Below, piece after piece: positions 18,666 to 27,659 of a stretch of DNA of 64,000 bases. Below the pieces are notes generated by a model. It saw only the letters and a program-made list of their open reading frames with translations, did not search any database and was not told the origin of the DNA. A program made the translations under genes and the position numbers. This DNA is from Corynebacterium suranareeae (lineage in GTDB: Bacteria > Actinomycetota > Actinomycetes > Mycobacteriales > Mycobacteriaceae). The number at the start of each line of letters is the position of its first letter. The first letter of the stretch is position 1. The stretch lies in the NCBI RefSeq assembly GCF_002355155.1, contig NZ_AP017369.1:1-64000 (forward strand), in the 5' to 3' direction.

Positions 18666-20357
18666 TTAGGCTTTCAAATAAGCCCGGTTACGGCTCGAGG
18701 GTGGAGCAGTAGCAATTACAAGACCTGCATCAACAAGTGATCGCAGCAGTGGCCGAAGAGATGCTGTAGTTTTCCCCGTTATCGTGGCAATTTCTCGGAT
18801 GGTGACAGGGGTGGATCCGTTGATTGCATCGAGGACCGCCTGCTCGCTTGGGGACACACTAACTGCGGGCGAAGCTAGATGATATTGATTCTTGGAGCTT
18901 TGATGCAAAATTTGTCGATCGACTAGATCATCCAGCAAGTTTTGCATGTCTTCTGAATCGTGTCCTGTTTGATTGCGGAGATCTCGAGGAGTAACTGCCC
19001 CAAGTTCTTTTGCAAGAACAAGAGCAATGCCTTGCGGGTTAGAAAAATTCGGCCCAAGCTTTTCTACAAGCCATTCATTTGTTTGAGTGTCTAGGAGTCC
19101 ATGACGGCTGAGCTCAACAGTGACGCTAGAAATATCAATCTTAAAATTTGGTACCGGGAGTCCGGCTTCCCGCATCAAATTAAACATTCGGGGCACACCT
19201 CTACCGTTACTTTCGGCAAGCACTCCTTGTACTTCATGGGTCCATGGAATATCCATCAGAATTCGTGAAAGTACGCGATTTCTAGGTTCAGAGTATCCAT
19301 CCATAATTGACTCAGGCCGTTTACCATTGGGTAGTCCGCCTGGGCTCGTAATTTCTACACGGTCTTTGTAAATGTCTACATGAATTGCTTCATTTTGAGC
19401 TAGCTCGGAGTAATCACGGTGGAGTACCGCATTTGCTAGAGCCTCTCTCAAAACTTCCTCGGGTATTTCTAAAACATCTTTACCTGAGAGCCCTTCAATG
19501 ACTCGGCGAACACGTAAGTTTCGCTTGATGGCAGCCATGGCCTCTTGCACCATCTCGAGAAGATTTCCCTCGCAGATTTTTCGATCTTCAAAACGGGTTG
19601 AGGTACCTATAGGTGACTTATGTAGACCGGGATGTACTGCAACATCGATGAATACTCCAGGGAAGAACTGTTGAGGATAGCTTCCTAGAGCCAGTAAACC
19701 AGCAACTGTCAGTTCTCCGTTGGACGCAGTGATATTTTTACGTAGCAACCAGTTGTCATCTGTTCCAATAGATCGACTTCCTGTCTCAATCAAACGTTGT
19801 TTAAATAACGTCACGAGCTGGTTATTGAGGTCATCGATGCTGGAATCTGGAACCGGATTCCTATCTATTTTAGTTTGAACGAATCGATTCTGAAGTTCGT
19901 AAATTTCAAGGTTACTGAGCTTTCTATCTTCATCGCCTACTCGTTTGAAGCTGCCATTATTGATGCCAGCGGGAAGGTAGTAACACGGTCCGTTTACATC
20001 TAATGGTGAAACTGAAATGACAACAACTTTGGCACCATCAACAGTGATCTCTTTAATTTCATGATGGGGTACCGGCTCTACTTTTTGGCCGTCGCGATCT
20101 TGTGGATTTAAACCTGCACGAATGAATTGAATGCTCATCTGTGAGTCAAATCCTTCTACGGGAGTGAAGTCTGGCTCGCTTAGCCCTAAAAGAATGTATC
20201 CACCATTGGTGTTTGCAAATGCGCTCAAGGATTCCCAGAAGCTTTTTGATTCTTCGCCTGAAGGCGACGAACTCCAGGATTTAACTTCTATGGTTTTATC
20301 GTCTTTTCGGTTTTTCCTTAGCCGATCGAGATGTTCTTCTAATTCAAATGGTTCCAT
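18666..20357 (-). CDS. AlbA_2/Schlafen-type ATP-binding regulator
   Basis: The 563-residue protein begins with an AlbA_2 (divergent AAA-4) domain: IEVKSW near residue 23 and SLSAFANTNGGYILLGLSE near residue 43. A GHKL-like C-terminal ATPase region follows (EEVLREALANAVLHRDYSE near residue 315 and ITSPGGLPNG near residue 342), then winged-helix segments at about residues 430-560. This order is that of RecG-like putative transcriptional regulators, some found in defence or mobile islands; the role here is unknown. It lies between the tRNA cluster and the zinc locus and reads as a single-gene unit. Confidence 0.8.
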   Translation of the reverse strand: MEPFELEEHLDRLRKNRKDDKTIEVKSWSSSPSGEESKSFWESLSAFANTNGGYILLGLSEPDFTPVEGFDSQMSIQFIRAGLNPQDRDGQKVEPVPHHEIKEITVDGAKVVVISVSPLDVNGPCYYLPAGINNGSFKRVGDEDRKLSNLEIYELQNRFVQTKIDRNPVPDSSIDDLNNQLVTLFKQRLIETGSRSIGTDDNWLLRKNITASNGELTVAGLLALGSYPQQFFPGVFIDVAVHPGLHKSPIGTSTRFEDRKICEGNLLEMVQEAMAAIKRNLRVRRVIEGLSGKDVLEIPEEVLREALANAVLHRDYSELAQNEAIHVDIYKDRVEITSPGGLPNGKRPESIMDGYSEPRNRVLSRILMDIPWTHEVQGVLAESNGRGVPRMFNLMREAGLPVPNFKIDISSVTVELSRHGLLDTQTNEWLVEKLGPNFSNPQGIALVLAKELGAVTPRDLRNQTGHDSEDMQNLLDDLVDRQILHQSSKNQYHLASPAVSVSPSEQAVLDAINGSTPVTIREIATITGKTTASLRPLLRSLVDAGLVIATAPPSSRNRAYLKA

Positions 20358-20438
20358 GGTGGCTTGTGCCCCACAATCTATCGGAAGTAGTAGATGTAGC
20401 TATCAGTCTACGCCACTGAGGACGTCACTTTATACACT

Positions 20439-20470
20439 CAAGACCCTCAGTTTCTACACTGAGGGTCTTG
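20439..20470. terminator. Perfect 12-bp hairpin
   Basis: CAAGACCCTCAG and CTGAGGGTCTTG are perfect inverted arms around an 8-base loop. It lies between the start of the AlbA-domain gene and the end of the minus-strand lipoprotein gene. It has no long T tract on either side, so it may be a weak terminator for the lipoprotein gene or another structural element. Confidence 0.55.
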
Positions 20471-20519
20471 AAATCTAGAGTGAGGAGCGCGCTAGGCTTG
20501 CCTGAAGGGGTGGAGGGAG

Positions 20520-20531
20520 GCGTCGAGAAGC
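20520..20531 (+). repeat. Copy of the GCGTCGANAAGC 12-mer at a gene end
   Basis: GCGTCGAGAAGC preceded by GGAGGGAG and followed by AATTCTTTT, 9 bp beyond the stop of the minus-strand lipoprotein gene. Confidence 0.7.
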
Positions 20532-20540
20532 AATTCTTTT

Positions 20541-21815
20541 CTAGCCACTGACACCGGTGAGCTCGTTGGGGGTGCCGGGCAGGGTGGCGCTGGCGAGGAT
20601 GTTTCCGTTGGCTAGGTCAACGACGTGGAGTTCGTTGTTCGCGGGGTCGGAAACGTAAGCGCGGTCCTTGTTGATGAACAAGGTTGGGCGTGGTTCCTGC
20701 CAGACTTCAGGCTCGGTCCATTCGTCGATGACGGGGTAGGTGTTGGTCACTGAGCCGGTGTTGGGGTCGATGATGTGGAGTGCGCCATCGGTGCCAAGGA
20801 CAACGGCTTCACCGGCAGGGCCACGGCCAAGGGATCGGAAAGAATAGGAAGTTCCGAGGTCAACGAGGGTGAGTTCGCCGGTTTCGGTGTTGGTGAGAGA
20901 AACACGTTCTGGACGTTCCAACGTTGCGTCTTTATCTACTTTGTAATCACCGAGAACAACAGGGGAGATATCGCTACCAGCTTGGTTGCCAATGCGTCCG
21001 TAGGCATCAGGTGCCTGGACCTTGGTGAACTCGCCATCCTTGTAAATCAGCACTCCGTCTTCGCAACCAACCGCAATGGCGTCGTTTAGAGCTGCGCTTT
21101 CACCGTGAACGCCGGGGCATTGTTCATTGCGGGCAATTTCTTCACCGGCTGCGTTGAAGACTACTGCGCCGTTGCGGGAATCTTCATTTCCCAAAGTGTG
21201 CAGCAGGTCGCCGTTTTCTAGAACAACTGCCACACCATGGTGGGCTTCAAGGGCGTTTTTGATTTCGGGTTCTACCTCTTCGCCTTTGAGGAGGGACGCG
21301 GTATCAAAGATTTGGATCTTGCCGTCACCGTCGCCGAAAAGAACGGTCTTTCCGGCGTGATTTACCACGTGACCAGGCTTATCGGTGGAGTAGGTGATAT
21401 CGGTAAGTTCTGGGGTGGAGGTGTAGCTGTGGGTGTGATCGCCGTGTGGTTCAGTCCATGCGCCGGTATCAAAAAGCTGGAAACCGCCACCTGTGGAGAC
21501 AAATACGTGGCGTCCATCGCCGGCGCTGTTGAGGCGGTTAAAACCTGCTAGTTCGGTGTCTTCCAAAACCTCTAAAGTACTGGCGTCGAGGGTGATAATA
21601 CCGCCGTCGTAGGTTGCCACAATGCGGGCTTGTGGGGAAGATACCTCTACTGCGGTGTCGCTGCCTTCGGCTTCGTGGTTATGTTCCTCAGTGCTCGCGG
21701 AGCTCGAGGTAGTTGCAGTATCCGCTGGATCGGCGGAGCTATCTGTCCCACAGCTTGCCAGCAAGATAGAGGCAGTAGACACTGTGGCAATAAGAAGCAG
21801 CTTGGGGTGTTTCAT
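20541..21815 (-). CDS. AztD-like zinc metallochaperone lipoprotein
   Basis: The 424-residue product starts MKHPKLLLIATVS and has a lipoprotein signal with lipobox LLASC (Cys22), then a Ser/Thr/Glu-rich linker containing HNH. The rest is a series of beta-propeller-like repeats rich in acidic residues and histidines. It fits the AztD family, extracytoplasmic propellers that hand zinc to the AztC binding protein. The frame is open far upstream, but ATG 21815 has GGAG just before it and starts the signal peptide. It is the last gene of the minus-strand zinc operon. Assignment to AztD is from family memory and context. Confidence 0.75.
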   Translation of the reverse strand: MKHPKLLLIATVSTASILLASCGTDSSADPADTATTSSSASTEEHNHEAEGSDTAVEVSSPQARIVATYDGGIITLDASTLEVLEDTELAGFNRLNSAGDGRHVFVSTGGGFQLFDTGAWTEPHGDHTHSYTSTPELTDITYSTDKPGHVVNHAGKTVLFGDGDGKIQIFDTASLLKGEEVEPEIKNALEAHHGVAVVLENGDLLHTLGNEDSRNGAVVFNAAGEEIARNEQCPGVHGESAALNDAIAVGCEDGVLIYKDGEFTKVQAPDAYGRIGNQAGSDISPVVLGDYKVDKDATLERPERVSLTNTETGELTLVDLGTSYSFRSLGRGPAGEAVVLGTDGALHIIDPNTGSVTNTYPVIDEWTEPEVWQEPRPTLFINKDRAYVSDPANNELHVVDLANGNILASATLPGTPNELTGVSG

Positions 21816-21846
21816 AGTTCTCCTTCGGGTCAAATGTAGGGAGCGA

Positions 21847-22827
21847 TCAAGATAAAGTGCTTGCAATGCGCTGGGCATTGATTTTTTGCATGCTGATATA
21901 CGTGGGGGCTTCACCGTCTGAGTCAGTGAGTGATTCCGTAAAAACAGACACCACTTGCACATCGATGCCGGCATTACTGGCCAAAACCTCAGCGAGACGT
22001 TGTGGGCTTGAAGTATCGGTGAAGATTGCGGGAACATTGTTATCTTCAATGGCTGTGGAGATGTCATTGAGATCAGAAGCTGAAGGTGCCGCCAATGTGG
22101 TTCCACCTGGGATGATGGTTCCGATGACGGTGTAGTCGAACCGCTTAGCAAGGTAACCAAACACATTGTGATTGGTTATGAGCTTGCGGTTGTCGGGAGC
22201 CACACTGGTGAGTAATTCGGCGACTTCCTCATCCAAAGACTTAAGTTCTTCGCGGTATTGCTGTGCCGAATTTGTGATTGATTCCGTCAGTGATGGATCG
22301 AGTTCTTTGATTAGTTCTGCTTCTATGACCTTGGTGGCAGTAATCATGCGCGCCGGGTCTGTCCAGAAGTGGGGGTCGGGAACTCCAGGGGAGTACTCGA
22401 TCGCACCTATGTGTTCGCCGACTTCCAAGACAGGAACCCCTTGGCTTTTGGCATTGTCCACATTGGATTGAAGGCCCTCTTCCAGTCCTAATCCATTAGC
22501 CACAATAAGATCAGCGTTTTCCATCACTGCAGCGTCATGTGCGGAAACACCGAAAGAATGCGGATCGGCATTAGGTTTCATGAGCACGTGGACATCTGCA
22601 GAATCTCCGACTAATTGCTCCACCACATCGCCCAAAATATTGGTGGTGACCACAATGTCAGGGGTGTCATCAGCTGTGGAAAAGGTGGAACATGCAGTGA
22701 TACCAAAAGCTAGCGACACAGCTACGGCTGGTACGGCTAGTAGTTTTCGGAGTGCCCGAGCAGGCCCCACCTGAATCGGGAGCGTTTTCAAACAGCCCTT
22801 GTTATTGAAAATGTCTTTCAGTATCAC
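21847..22827 (-). CDS. znuA2: Zinc ABC transporter substrate-binding lipoprotein (ZnuA/AztC type)
   Basis: A cluster A-I metal-binding protein of up to 326 residues with DIVVTTNILGDVVEQLVGD, the first ligand region NADPHSFGVS near residue 95, DPHFWTDPARM near residue 150, TNHNVFGY and the terminal Asp ligand region TDTSSPQ. The lipobox is GITACS. GTG 22827 overlaps the permease stop (GTGA), but it gives a long leader before the signal peptide; GTG 22770 is an alternative. A Zur-like palindrome at 22806-22820 supports that alternative. It captures zinc outside the membrane for the permease. Confidence 0.88.
   Translation of the reverse strand: MILKDIFNNKGCLKTLPIQVGPARALRKLLAVPAVAVSLAFGITACSTFSTADDTPDIVVTTNILGDVVEQLVGDSADVHVLMKPNADPHSFGVSAHDAAVMENADLIVANGLGLEEGLQSNVDNAKSQGVPVLEVGEHIGAIEYSPGVPDPHFWTDPARMITATKVIEAELIKELDPSLTESITNSAQQYREELKSLDEEVAELLTSVAPDNRKLITNHNVFGYLAKRFDYTVIGTIIPGGTTLAAPSASDLNDISTAIEDNNVPAIFTDTSSPQRLAEVLASNAGIDVQVVSVFTESLTDSDGEAPTYISMQKINAQRIASTLS
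22806..22820. promoter_or_regulatory. Zur-like palindrome before znuA2
   Basis: TGAAA-ATGTC-TTTCA is an inverted repeat inside the first codons of the longest znuA2 frame. It resembles the TGAAAAT half of the region around 23681. If functional, znuA2 has its own zinc-controlled promoter and starts downstream of it. Confidence 0.4.
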
Positions 22828-23675
22828 GCGGTGAAGTTTAACCTACTAATGGCACTCTTTGTCAATAAGGATCCAAAAAACACTATGGCGCTGAGTAGGG
22901 TGATGGTGGCTCCTGCTGCGGTACTGGCATGCCAGCTGATGAGTAATCCGAGGTAAATTTCCGCACATCCAAGAAGTGATGCAACGATCATGATCAGGGA
23001 AATGCTGGCTTTATGTTGTATCAAAAGCGCTGCTGTGGCTGGTGGCCCAATAAGAAGTCCGAACACTAAAAGTGTGCCCACCACCTGAAAGGACACCACG
23101 GTGGCCAAGGCGATTAACGCCAACATGAGCAGGTGAGTGAATCGGGGTGCAAGTCTAAGGGTGTGGGCTTTGCGTTCATCAAAAGTAAGTGCGGTGAACT
23201 GGCGATGAAAAAGGAAAATGATCAACGTGCCAAGTGCTGTGGCAACCGCGATGATGAATATATCTTTCCAGCGGACACTAAGGATGTCGCCAAAAAGAAA
23301 ACCGGTGAGGTCCACGGCATGAGAGTCGGAGTGGGAAACAATAACCACGCCGAGTGAAAGCATGGTGATAAATTGCAGACCGATGCTCACGTCTTGGGAG
23401 AGGCTAGATTTTCTGCTGGTCCACACCACTCCCGCTGACATAATTAATGCGCTAATCGCCGCGCCGAACATCAAATTCCCACCCAGTAGTGATGCTGTGG
23501 CCACGCCGGGAAGCATGCCGTGGGACATGGCGTCGCCGAAAAAGGTGAGTCTGCGCAAAATTACCCACGTACCAATAAGAGCGCACAAAATAGCGGCCAG
23601 GCATCCGGCGATTAGCGCGCGGGAAACAAAAGAAACGTTAAAAGGAGTCAGAAAAAAGTCGACCAAAAACTGCAT
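22824..23675 (-). CDS. znuB2: Zinc ABC transporter permease (ZnuB/AztB type)
   Basis: A 283-residue ABC-3 family permease with about eight hydrophobic spans and the characteristic LRRLTFFGDAMSHGMLPGVA near residue 42. It starts 6 bp from a 19-bp palindrome shared with the divergent ATPase gene. The stop overlaps the znuA2 GTG, so the two are coupled. It forms the membrane channel for the zinc importer. Confidence 0.9.
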   Translation of the reverse strand: MQFLVDFFLTPFNVSFVSRALIAGCLAAILCALIGTWVILRRLTFFGDAMSHGMLPGVATASLLGGNLMFGAAISALIMSAGVVWTSRKSSLSQDVSIGLQFITMLSLGVVIVSHSDSHAVDLTGFLFGDILSVRWKDIFIIAVATALGTLIIFLFHRQFTALTFDERKAHTLRLAPRFTHLLMLALIALATVVSFQVVGTLLVFGLLIGPPATAALLIQHKASISLIMIVASLLGCAEIYLGLLISWHASTAAGATITLLSAIVFFGSLLTKSAISRLNFTA

Positions 23676-23680
23676 TTGAA

Positions 23681-23699
23681 AATGATAACCGTTATCATT
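23681..23699. promoter_or_regulatory. Zur-type operator between znuB2 and znuC2
   Basis: AATGATAAC-C-GTTATCATT is a 19-bp palindrome centred in the 29-bp gap between two divergent zinc transporter genes. The sequence and setting fit a Zur (Fur family, zinc) site controlling both directions. Confidence 0.75.
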
Positions 23700-23704
23700 A
23701 AGAA

Positions 23705-24355
23705 ATGGCAGATCTTAGAGTAGGCAATCTCACCTGCGCATATGGCAATCACATCGCGCTTAACAACATTTCAGCACGCTTTCCCACCGGCCAGATCACA
23801 GCGTTAATCGGATCCAATGGCTCTGGAAAATCCACACTGTTAGAAGCTCTGGCAGGAACACTAAAACCTCGCGCCGGAAGCATAGACAACCTCGCGCCCA
23901 ACATCGCATTTGTCCCCCAACGCAGTCACGTATCACACACGCTTCCCATCACCGTCCGCCAAACAGTCAACATGGGACGTTGGTCTGCTAGAAAAACTTG
24001 GCAACGTCTCACTGCTAAAGACCGAAACATCGTGGATAGCTGCCTCGAACTCTTAGGAATTTTAGACCTCGCCGACCGCCCGCTCGGGGAAATTTCAGGC
24101 GGTCAGCGCCAACGCACTCTGATAGCGCAGGGGCTTGCGCAACAGGCGCCTTTATTGCTTCTCGACGAACCCCTCACCGCCGTAGACTCCCACGCCGCCC
24201 ACCTCATCGATATGGTGATTAACAACCAACGCAGCCAAGGTGTCACCGTCATCGTGGCTACTCATCATCTTGATCAAGCCAATTACGCTGACCAGGTAAT
24301 CGAGCTAGATAAAGGACATATAAAATCACAGCGCAATGCCTCGACGTTTCCTTAA
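23705..24355 (+). CDS. znuC2: Zinc ABC transporter ATPase (ZnuC/AztA type)
   Basis: A 216-residue ABC ATPase with Walker A GSNGSGKST near residue 36, signature SGGQRQRT near residue 131, Walker B LLLLDEPLTAVD near residue 150 and the switch histidine in ATHHLDQ. It is short, as in the AztA subfamily. The start is at most 5 bp from the Zur-type palindrome, so the mRNA is probably leaderless or nearly so. A degenerate copy of its last 50 bp lies at 24771-24822. Confidence 0.9.
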   Translation: MADLRVGNLTCAYGNHIALNNISARFPTGQITALIGSNGSGKSTLLEALAGTLKPRAGSIDNLAPNIAFVPQRSHVSHTLPITVRQTVNMGRWSARKTWQRLTAKDRNIVDSCLELLGILDLADRPLGEISGGQRQRTLIAQGLAQQAPLLLLDEPLTAVDSHAAHLIDMVINNQRSQGVTVIVATHHLDQANYADQVIELDKGHIKSQRNASTFP

Positions 24356-24397
24356 AGATTGATTTGGTTGGGGTAGCTTCTAAAAACCGTCAAACGT

Positions 24398-24670
24398 GAC
24401 CAAATCCAGAAGAAGATCAACGGTCTTTGGTCGCCAGAGCAAGTTTGTTGGCCTGGATAACGCCATATTTGACCAAGGCTTCGTTTTCACAAGCCTTATT
24501 GGTCGCCAGATGAAGTGAAGATCAAAAACTTAAAAAAGGGGCCAAAAAACGACCCCTCTAAAATCGTTTCTAAGAGCCTTAAGTATTTCATCTGATACAA
24601 ACACTCATCCGAAAAACTTGGATGCCTTAAACAAGCGTTAAAAGCTTTAGAGCCACAGTGGATTCTTCAT
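24398..24670. repeat. Non-coding repeat element, copy B
   Basis: Two hairpins occur: GACCAAA (24398-24404) with TTTGGTC (24426-24432), and GACCAAGGCTT (24471-24481) with AAGCC/TTGGTC (24491-24504). Both right arms continue into GGTCGCCAGA. About 60 bp later comes the conserved block 24565-24670 (ATACAAACACTCATC, AAAACTTGGATGCCTTAAA, CAAGCG), which matches copy C at 37264-37306 closely. A short stem AGGGG...CCCCT lies between. No convincing frame spans the region. Confidence 0.65.
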
Positions 24671-24770
24671 GTCGATTTCACGGTACCGAGCTCAAATCGA
24701 TCGAAACTGGGGAACTAAGCAAAATTGTGAAATTCTTCAGCAGCCAGGGCATCAACACCTCGATCACCAT

Positions 24771-24822
24771 GATCAGACAGTTGAGCTCGATAAGGGGGTA
24801 GATAAAATCACAGCACAATGCC
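24771..24822 (+). pseudogene. Vestige of the znuC2 3-prime end
   Basis: These 52 bp match 24290-24340, the last codons of znuC2, at roughly three quarters of positions; both end in a near-identical AAAATCACAGCNCAATGCC. The two copies flank repeat element B, so either the element landed in a duplicated gene end or the duplication came with it. Confidence 0.6.
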
Positions 24823-24852
24823 CCTGAATCAATAAAGAACATTCAATAAAGT

Positions 24853-24883
24853 TTGACTTGTACCTTTGACCTGCGTTGACTTG
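24853..24883 (+). promoter_or_regulatory. Phased TTGAC repeats upstream of the sugar ABC operon
   Basis: TTGACTTG (24853), TTGACCTG (24866) and TTGACTTG (24876) stand in direct orientation immediately before the ATG at 24889. They could be activator half-sites or overlapping -35 elements. Confidence 0.35.
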
Positions 24884-24888
24884 AGTAA

Positions 24889-25872
24889 ATGAAGCTACCA
24901 AGAATCGCCGCAGCGCTCATTGGTGCTGCGCTTTTAATCACGGGTTGTTCAGCTACCGGGGGAGCTCCACGCGCAACAGATGGGGCATCCGGCGGCGGAA
25001 CCGTTGATACACCTCGTTTAGTTGTCGCGATGGTCAGCCACGGTGCGCCGGGCGACACTTTTTGGGATTTAGTCCGAAAAGGTGCAGAAGATGCAGCTCA
25101 AAAAGACAACATTGAGTTGCGTTATTCTTCTCATCCAGAAATTCCAGATCAGGCAAACCTTGTGCAAAATGCCATTGATTCAAAAGTAGACGGCATTGCC
25201 ATGACCATGCCTAATGCGCAGTCACTGGGTCCTATTGCACAAAAAGCAGCAGATGCAGGCATTCCCGTTGTTGGTCTCAATGCCGGAATGAATGAATACC
25301 AAGATTATGGAATGACCGGATTTTTCGGCCAAGATGAATCAGTCGCGGGAACTCATGCTGGTCAACGCCTTGCGGAAGAAAACGCCCAAAAAGTCTTGTG
25401 CGTTATCCATGAGCAGGGAAATTCTTCCCAAGAAGCCAGATGTGGTGGTGTGTCTGAAGGCTTGGGCAAGCCAGTAGAAACCCTTTATGTCAACGGCATG
25501 GATCTCACCTCTGTGAACTCCACCCTGCAAGCAAAGCTGGCGCAGGATCGAAGCATTGATTGGGTTGTTGGCCTCCAAGCGGGGGTCTCCATGGCTATTT
25601 CAGATGCCGCAGATGCTGCGAACTCAGAAGTGAAGATCGCTACCTTTGATACAAACGCACAGCTCATGACCGCTATTCGTGATGGCAAGATTCAGTTTGC
25701 CATTGATCAACAACCTTATTTGCAGGGATATATGGCCGTGGATTCCTTGTGGTTGGCGCACCGGAACGGCACCACTGTTGGTGGAGCGCGCCCAGTTTAT
25801 ACAGGTCCAGCCATCGTGGATAACACCAATGTTGATGTCATTGAACAAGCTGTCGGGGAGGGTCTGCGATGA
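24889..25872 (+). CDS. Sugar ABC transporter substrate-binding lipoprotein (RbsB-like)
   Basis: A 327-residue periplasmic-binding protein of the LacI/RbsB fold with lipoprotein signal MKLPRIAAALIGAALLITGC (lipobox LITGC, Cys20). Features such as DGIAMTMPNAQSLGPIAQKAADAGIPVVGLNAG near residue 100 and FDTNAQLMTAIRDGKIQFAIDQQPYLQG near residue 250 fit pentose/hexose binders. It heads a three-gene operon with ATGA overlaps throughout. The specific sugar (ribose, xylose or inositol-like) cannot be told. Confidence 0.87.
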   Translation: MKLPRIAAALIGAALLITGCSATGGAPRATDGASGGGTVDTPRLVVAMVSHGAPGDTFWDLVRKGAEDAAQKDNIELRYSSHPEIPDQANLVQNAIDSKVDGIAMTMPNAQSLGPIAQKAADAGIPVVGLNAGMNEYQDYGMTGFFGQDESVAGTHAGQRLAEENAQKVLCVIHEQGNSSQEARCGGVSEGLGKPVETLYVNGMDLTSVNSTLQAKLAQDRSIDWVVGLQAGVSMAISDAADAANSEVKIATFDTNAQLMTAIRDGKIQFAIDQQPYLQGYMAVDSLWLAHRNGTTVGGARPVYTGPAIVDNTNVDVIEQAVGEGLR

Positions 25873-26900
25873 CCGTGGTGAGTGAAAAGAGGGGGAGTGC
25901 GTCGACAAGCATTTTTGCGCGCGCCATCAAGCGCCCCGAACTGACAAGCCTGCTGGGCGCGGTGCTTGTTTTTACGCTGTTTATGGTGGTAGCGCCTGCT
26001 TTTAGGTCATGGGATTCGATGGCGACGGTGCTGTATGCGAGCTCCACGATCGGCATCATGGCGGTCGCTGTCGGACTTTTGATGATCGCCGATGAATTCG
26101 ATCTGTCCACCGGCGTTGCGGTGACTACAGCGGCACTCGCGGCATCAATGTTTAGCTACAATCTGTGGCTCAACACGTGGGTGGGTGCACTGATCGCTTT
26201 GGTGATTTCCCTGGCCATCGGCTTTTTCAATGGTTTTTTGGTGGTGAAAACCAAGATTGCATCCTTTTTGATCACCCTGGCTACCTTCCTCATGCTTCAA
26301 GGTATCAATCTGGCTGTCACCAAGCTGATTTCCGGCACGGTGGCTACGCCAACGATCGCTGATATGGAAGGTTTTCCTTCTGCACGTGCGGTATTTGCCA
26401 GCTCGATTCCAATTTTTGGCGTAAATATTCGCATCACTGTTTTTTGGTGGCTTCTTTTTGTCATCGCGGGCACGTTTGTGCTGTTCAAAACGCGCATCGG
26501 TAACTGGATTTTTGCCGTCGGCGGTGATCAAGAGGCCGCCCGCGCGGTTGGTGTTCCAGTGCGAGGCGTAAAAATCGGCCTGTTTATGTTTGTTGGATTT
26601 GCAGCCTGGTTTGTGGGCATGCACAACCTGTTTCTTTTTGATTCGATCCAAGCTGGCCAAGGTGTGGGCAATGAATTTTTGTACATCATCGCAGCGGTGA
26701 TCGGTGGCGTGGCCATGACCGGTGGCCGCGGAACTGTGGTTGGCACAATGATTGGTGCACTCATCTTTGGCATGACCAACCAAGGCATTGTTTATGCAGG
26801 TTGGAACCCAGATTGGTTCATGTTCTTCCTGGGCGGAACGTTGCTGCTTGCCGTGTTGCTTAATCACCGCTTCGAGCTTTTCAACAAGGAGCGATCATGA
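25869..26900 (+). CDS. Sugar ABC transporter permease (RbsC-like)
   Basis: A 343-residue inner-membrane permease with about ten spans. It has the family motif GAxxFGMxNQG in IGALIFGMTNQGIVYAGWNPDWF near residue 298 and the EAA-like GGDQEAARAVGVPVRGVK near residue 218. It overlaps both neighbours by ATGA. The N-terminal tail (residues 10-15) is encoded by a copy of the window-wide 12-mer (25899-25910). Confidence 0.88.
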   Translation: MTVVSEKRGSASTSIFARAIKRPELTSLLGAVLVFTLFMVVAPAFRSWDSMATVLYASSTIGIMAVAVGLLMIADEFDLSTGVAVTTAALAASMFSYNLWLNTWVGALIALVISLAIGFFNGFLVVKTKIASFLITLATFLMLQGINLAVTKLISGTVATPTIADMEGFPSARAVFASSIPIFGVNIRITVFWWLLFVIAGTFVLFKTRIGNWIFAVGGDQEAARAVGVPVRGVKIGLFMFVGFAAWFVGMHNLFLFDSIQAGQGVGNEFLYIIAAVIGGVAMTGGRGTVVGTMIGALIFGMTNQGIVYAGWNPDWFMFFLGGTLLLAVLLNHRFELFNKERS

Positions 26901-27658
26901 CAGATCTCATTCAGCTTCATGAAATAACAAAAAAGTACGGTGCGTTCCAAGCATTAAACGGCATCAATTTATCTGTTCGGGCAGGAGAAGTTACCTGCGT
27001 GTTAGGTGATAACGGCGCCGGTAAATCCACACTGATCAAAATTTTGTCCGGTTTGCATCAAGCCACCTCCGGCGAGGTCATTGTTGCAGGTGAAGAGGTA
27101 AATTTCGGATCCCCACGCGAAGCCCTTGATGCTGGGATCGCCACCGTCTACCAAGACCTTGCCGTGGTAGGCCAGATGAGCGTGTGGCGTAATTTCTTCC
27201 TCGGTCAGGAAATAACTGGCCGTTTTGGCATTATGAAACAAGACGAAATGCGCCGCATTACCGATGAACAACTCCGTGAAATGGGCATTGAACTACGAGA
27301 CGTCGATGTGCCCGTGGCCTCCCTTTCCGGTGGTCAACGCCAAGTAGTGGCCATCGCTCGCGCCATTTACTTCGGTGCGCGGGTATTGATTTTGGATGAA
27401 CCCACCGCAGCTTTGGGCGTGAAGCAATCCGGCATGGTGCTGCGCTTTATTGCTGCAGCACGAGACCGCGGGATCGGGGTCATTTTTATCACCCACAACC
27501 CCCACCACGCCTACCTGGTGGGCGATCACTTTGTGCTGCTTAATTTAGGCAAGCAAGTGATGGATAAAACCAGGTCCGAGGTAGAGCTGGAAGAACTCAC
27601 CCTCGCCATGTCTGGCGGTGGCGAGCTCGACGCTCTAAGCCACGAATTGAAGCGTTAA
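26897..27658 (+). CDS. Sugar ABC transporter ATPase
   Basis: A 253-residue ATPase with Walker A GDNGAGKST near residue 36, signature SLSGGQRQ near residue 142, and Walker B VLILDEPTAALG near residue 164. It has a single nucleotide-binding domain, whereas RbsA-type proteins carry two; it resembles the single-domain FrcA-type ATPases. Third gene of the operon; its stop is 1 bp from the end of the convergent gene. Confidence 0.88.
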   Translation: MTDLIQLHEITKKYGAFQALNGINLSVRAGEVTCVLGDNGAGKSTLIKILSGLHQATSGEVIVAGEEVNFGSPREALDAGIATVYQDLAVVGQMSVWRNFFLGQEITGRFGIMKQDEMRRITDEQLREMGIELRDVDVPVASLSGGQRQVVAIARAIYFGARVLILDEPTAALGVKQSGMVLRFIAAARDRGIGVIFITHNPHHAYLVGDHFVLLNLGKQVMDKTRSEVELEELTLAMSGGGELDALSHELKR

Positions 27659-27659
27659 C

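Noticed and set aside
24156..24167. GCTTCTCGACGA strings at 24156, 35350 and GCTTTTCGACGA at 63660 as further copies of the 12-mer
   Set aside because: They encode the ABC ATPase Walker B motif (Leu/Phe-Asp-Glu-Pro) and lack the final GC of the motif, so they are explained by protein sequence.
26145..26867. Long open frame (240 codons) on the minus strand opposite the sugar permease gene
   Set aside because: It is rich in His, Lys and Asn and lacks a ribosome site; it is the expected shadow of a hydrophobic permease gene read backwards.
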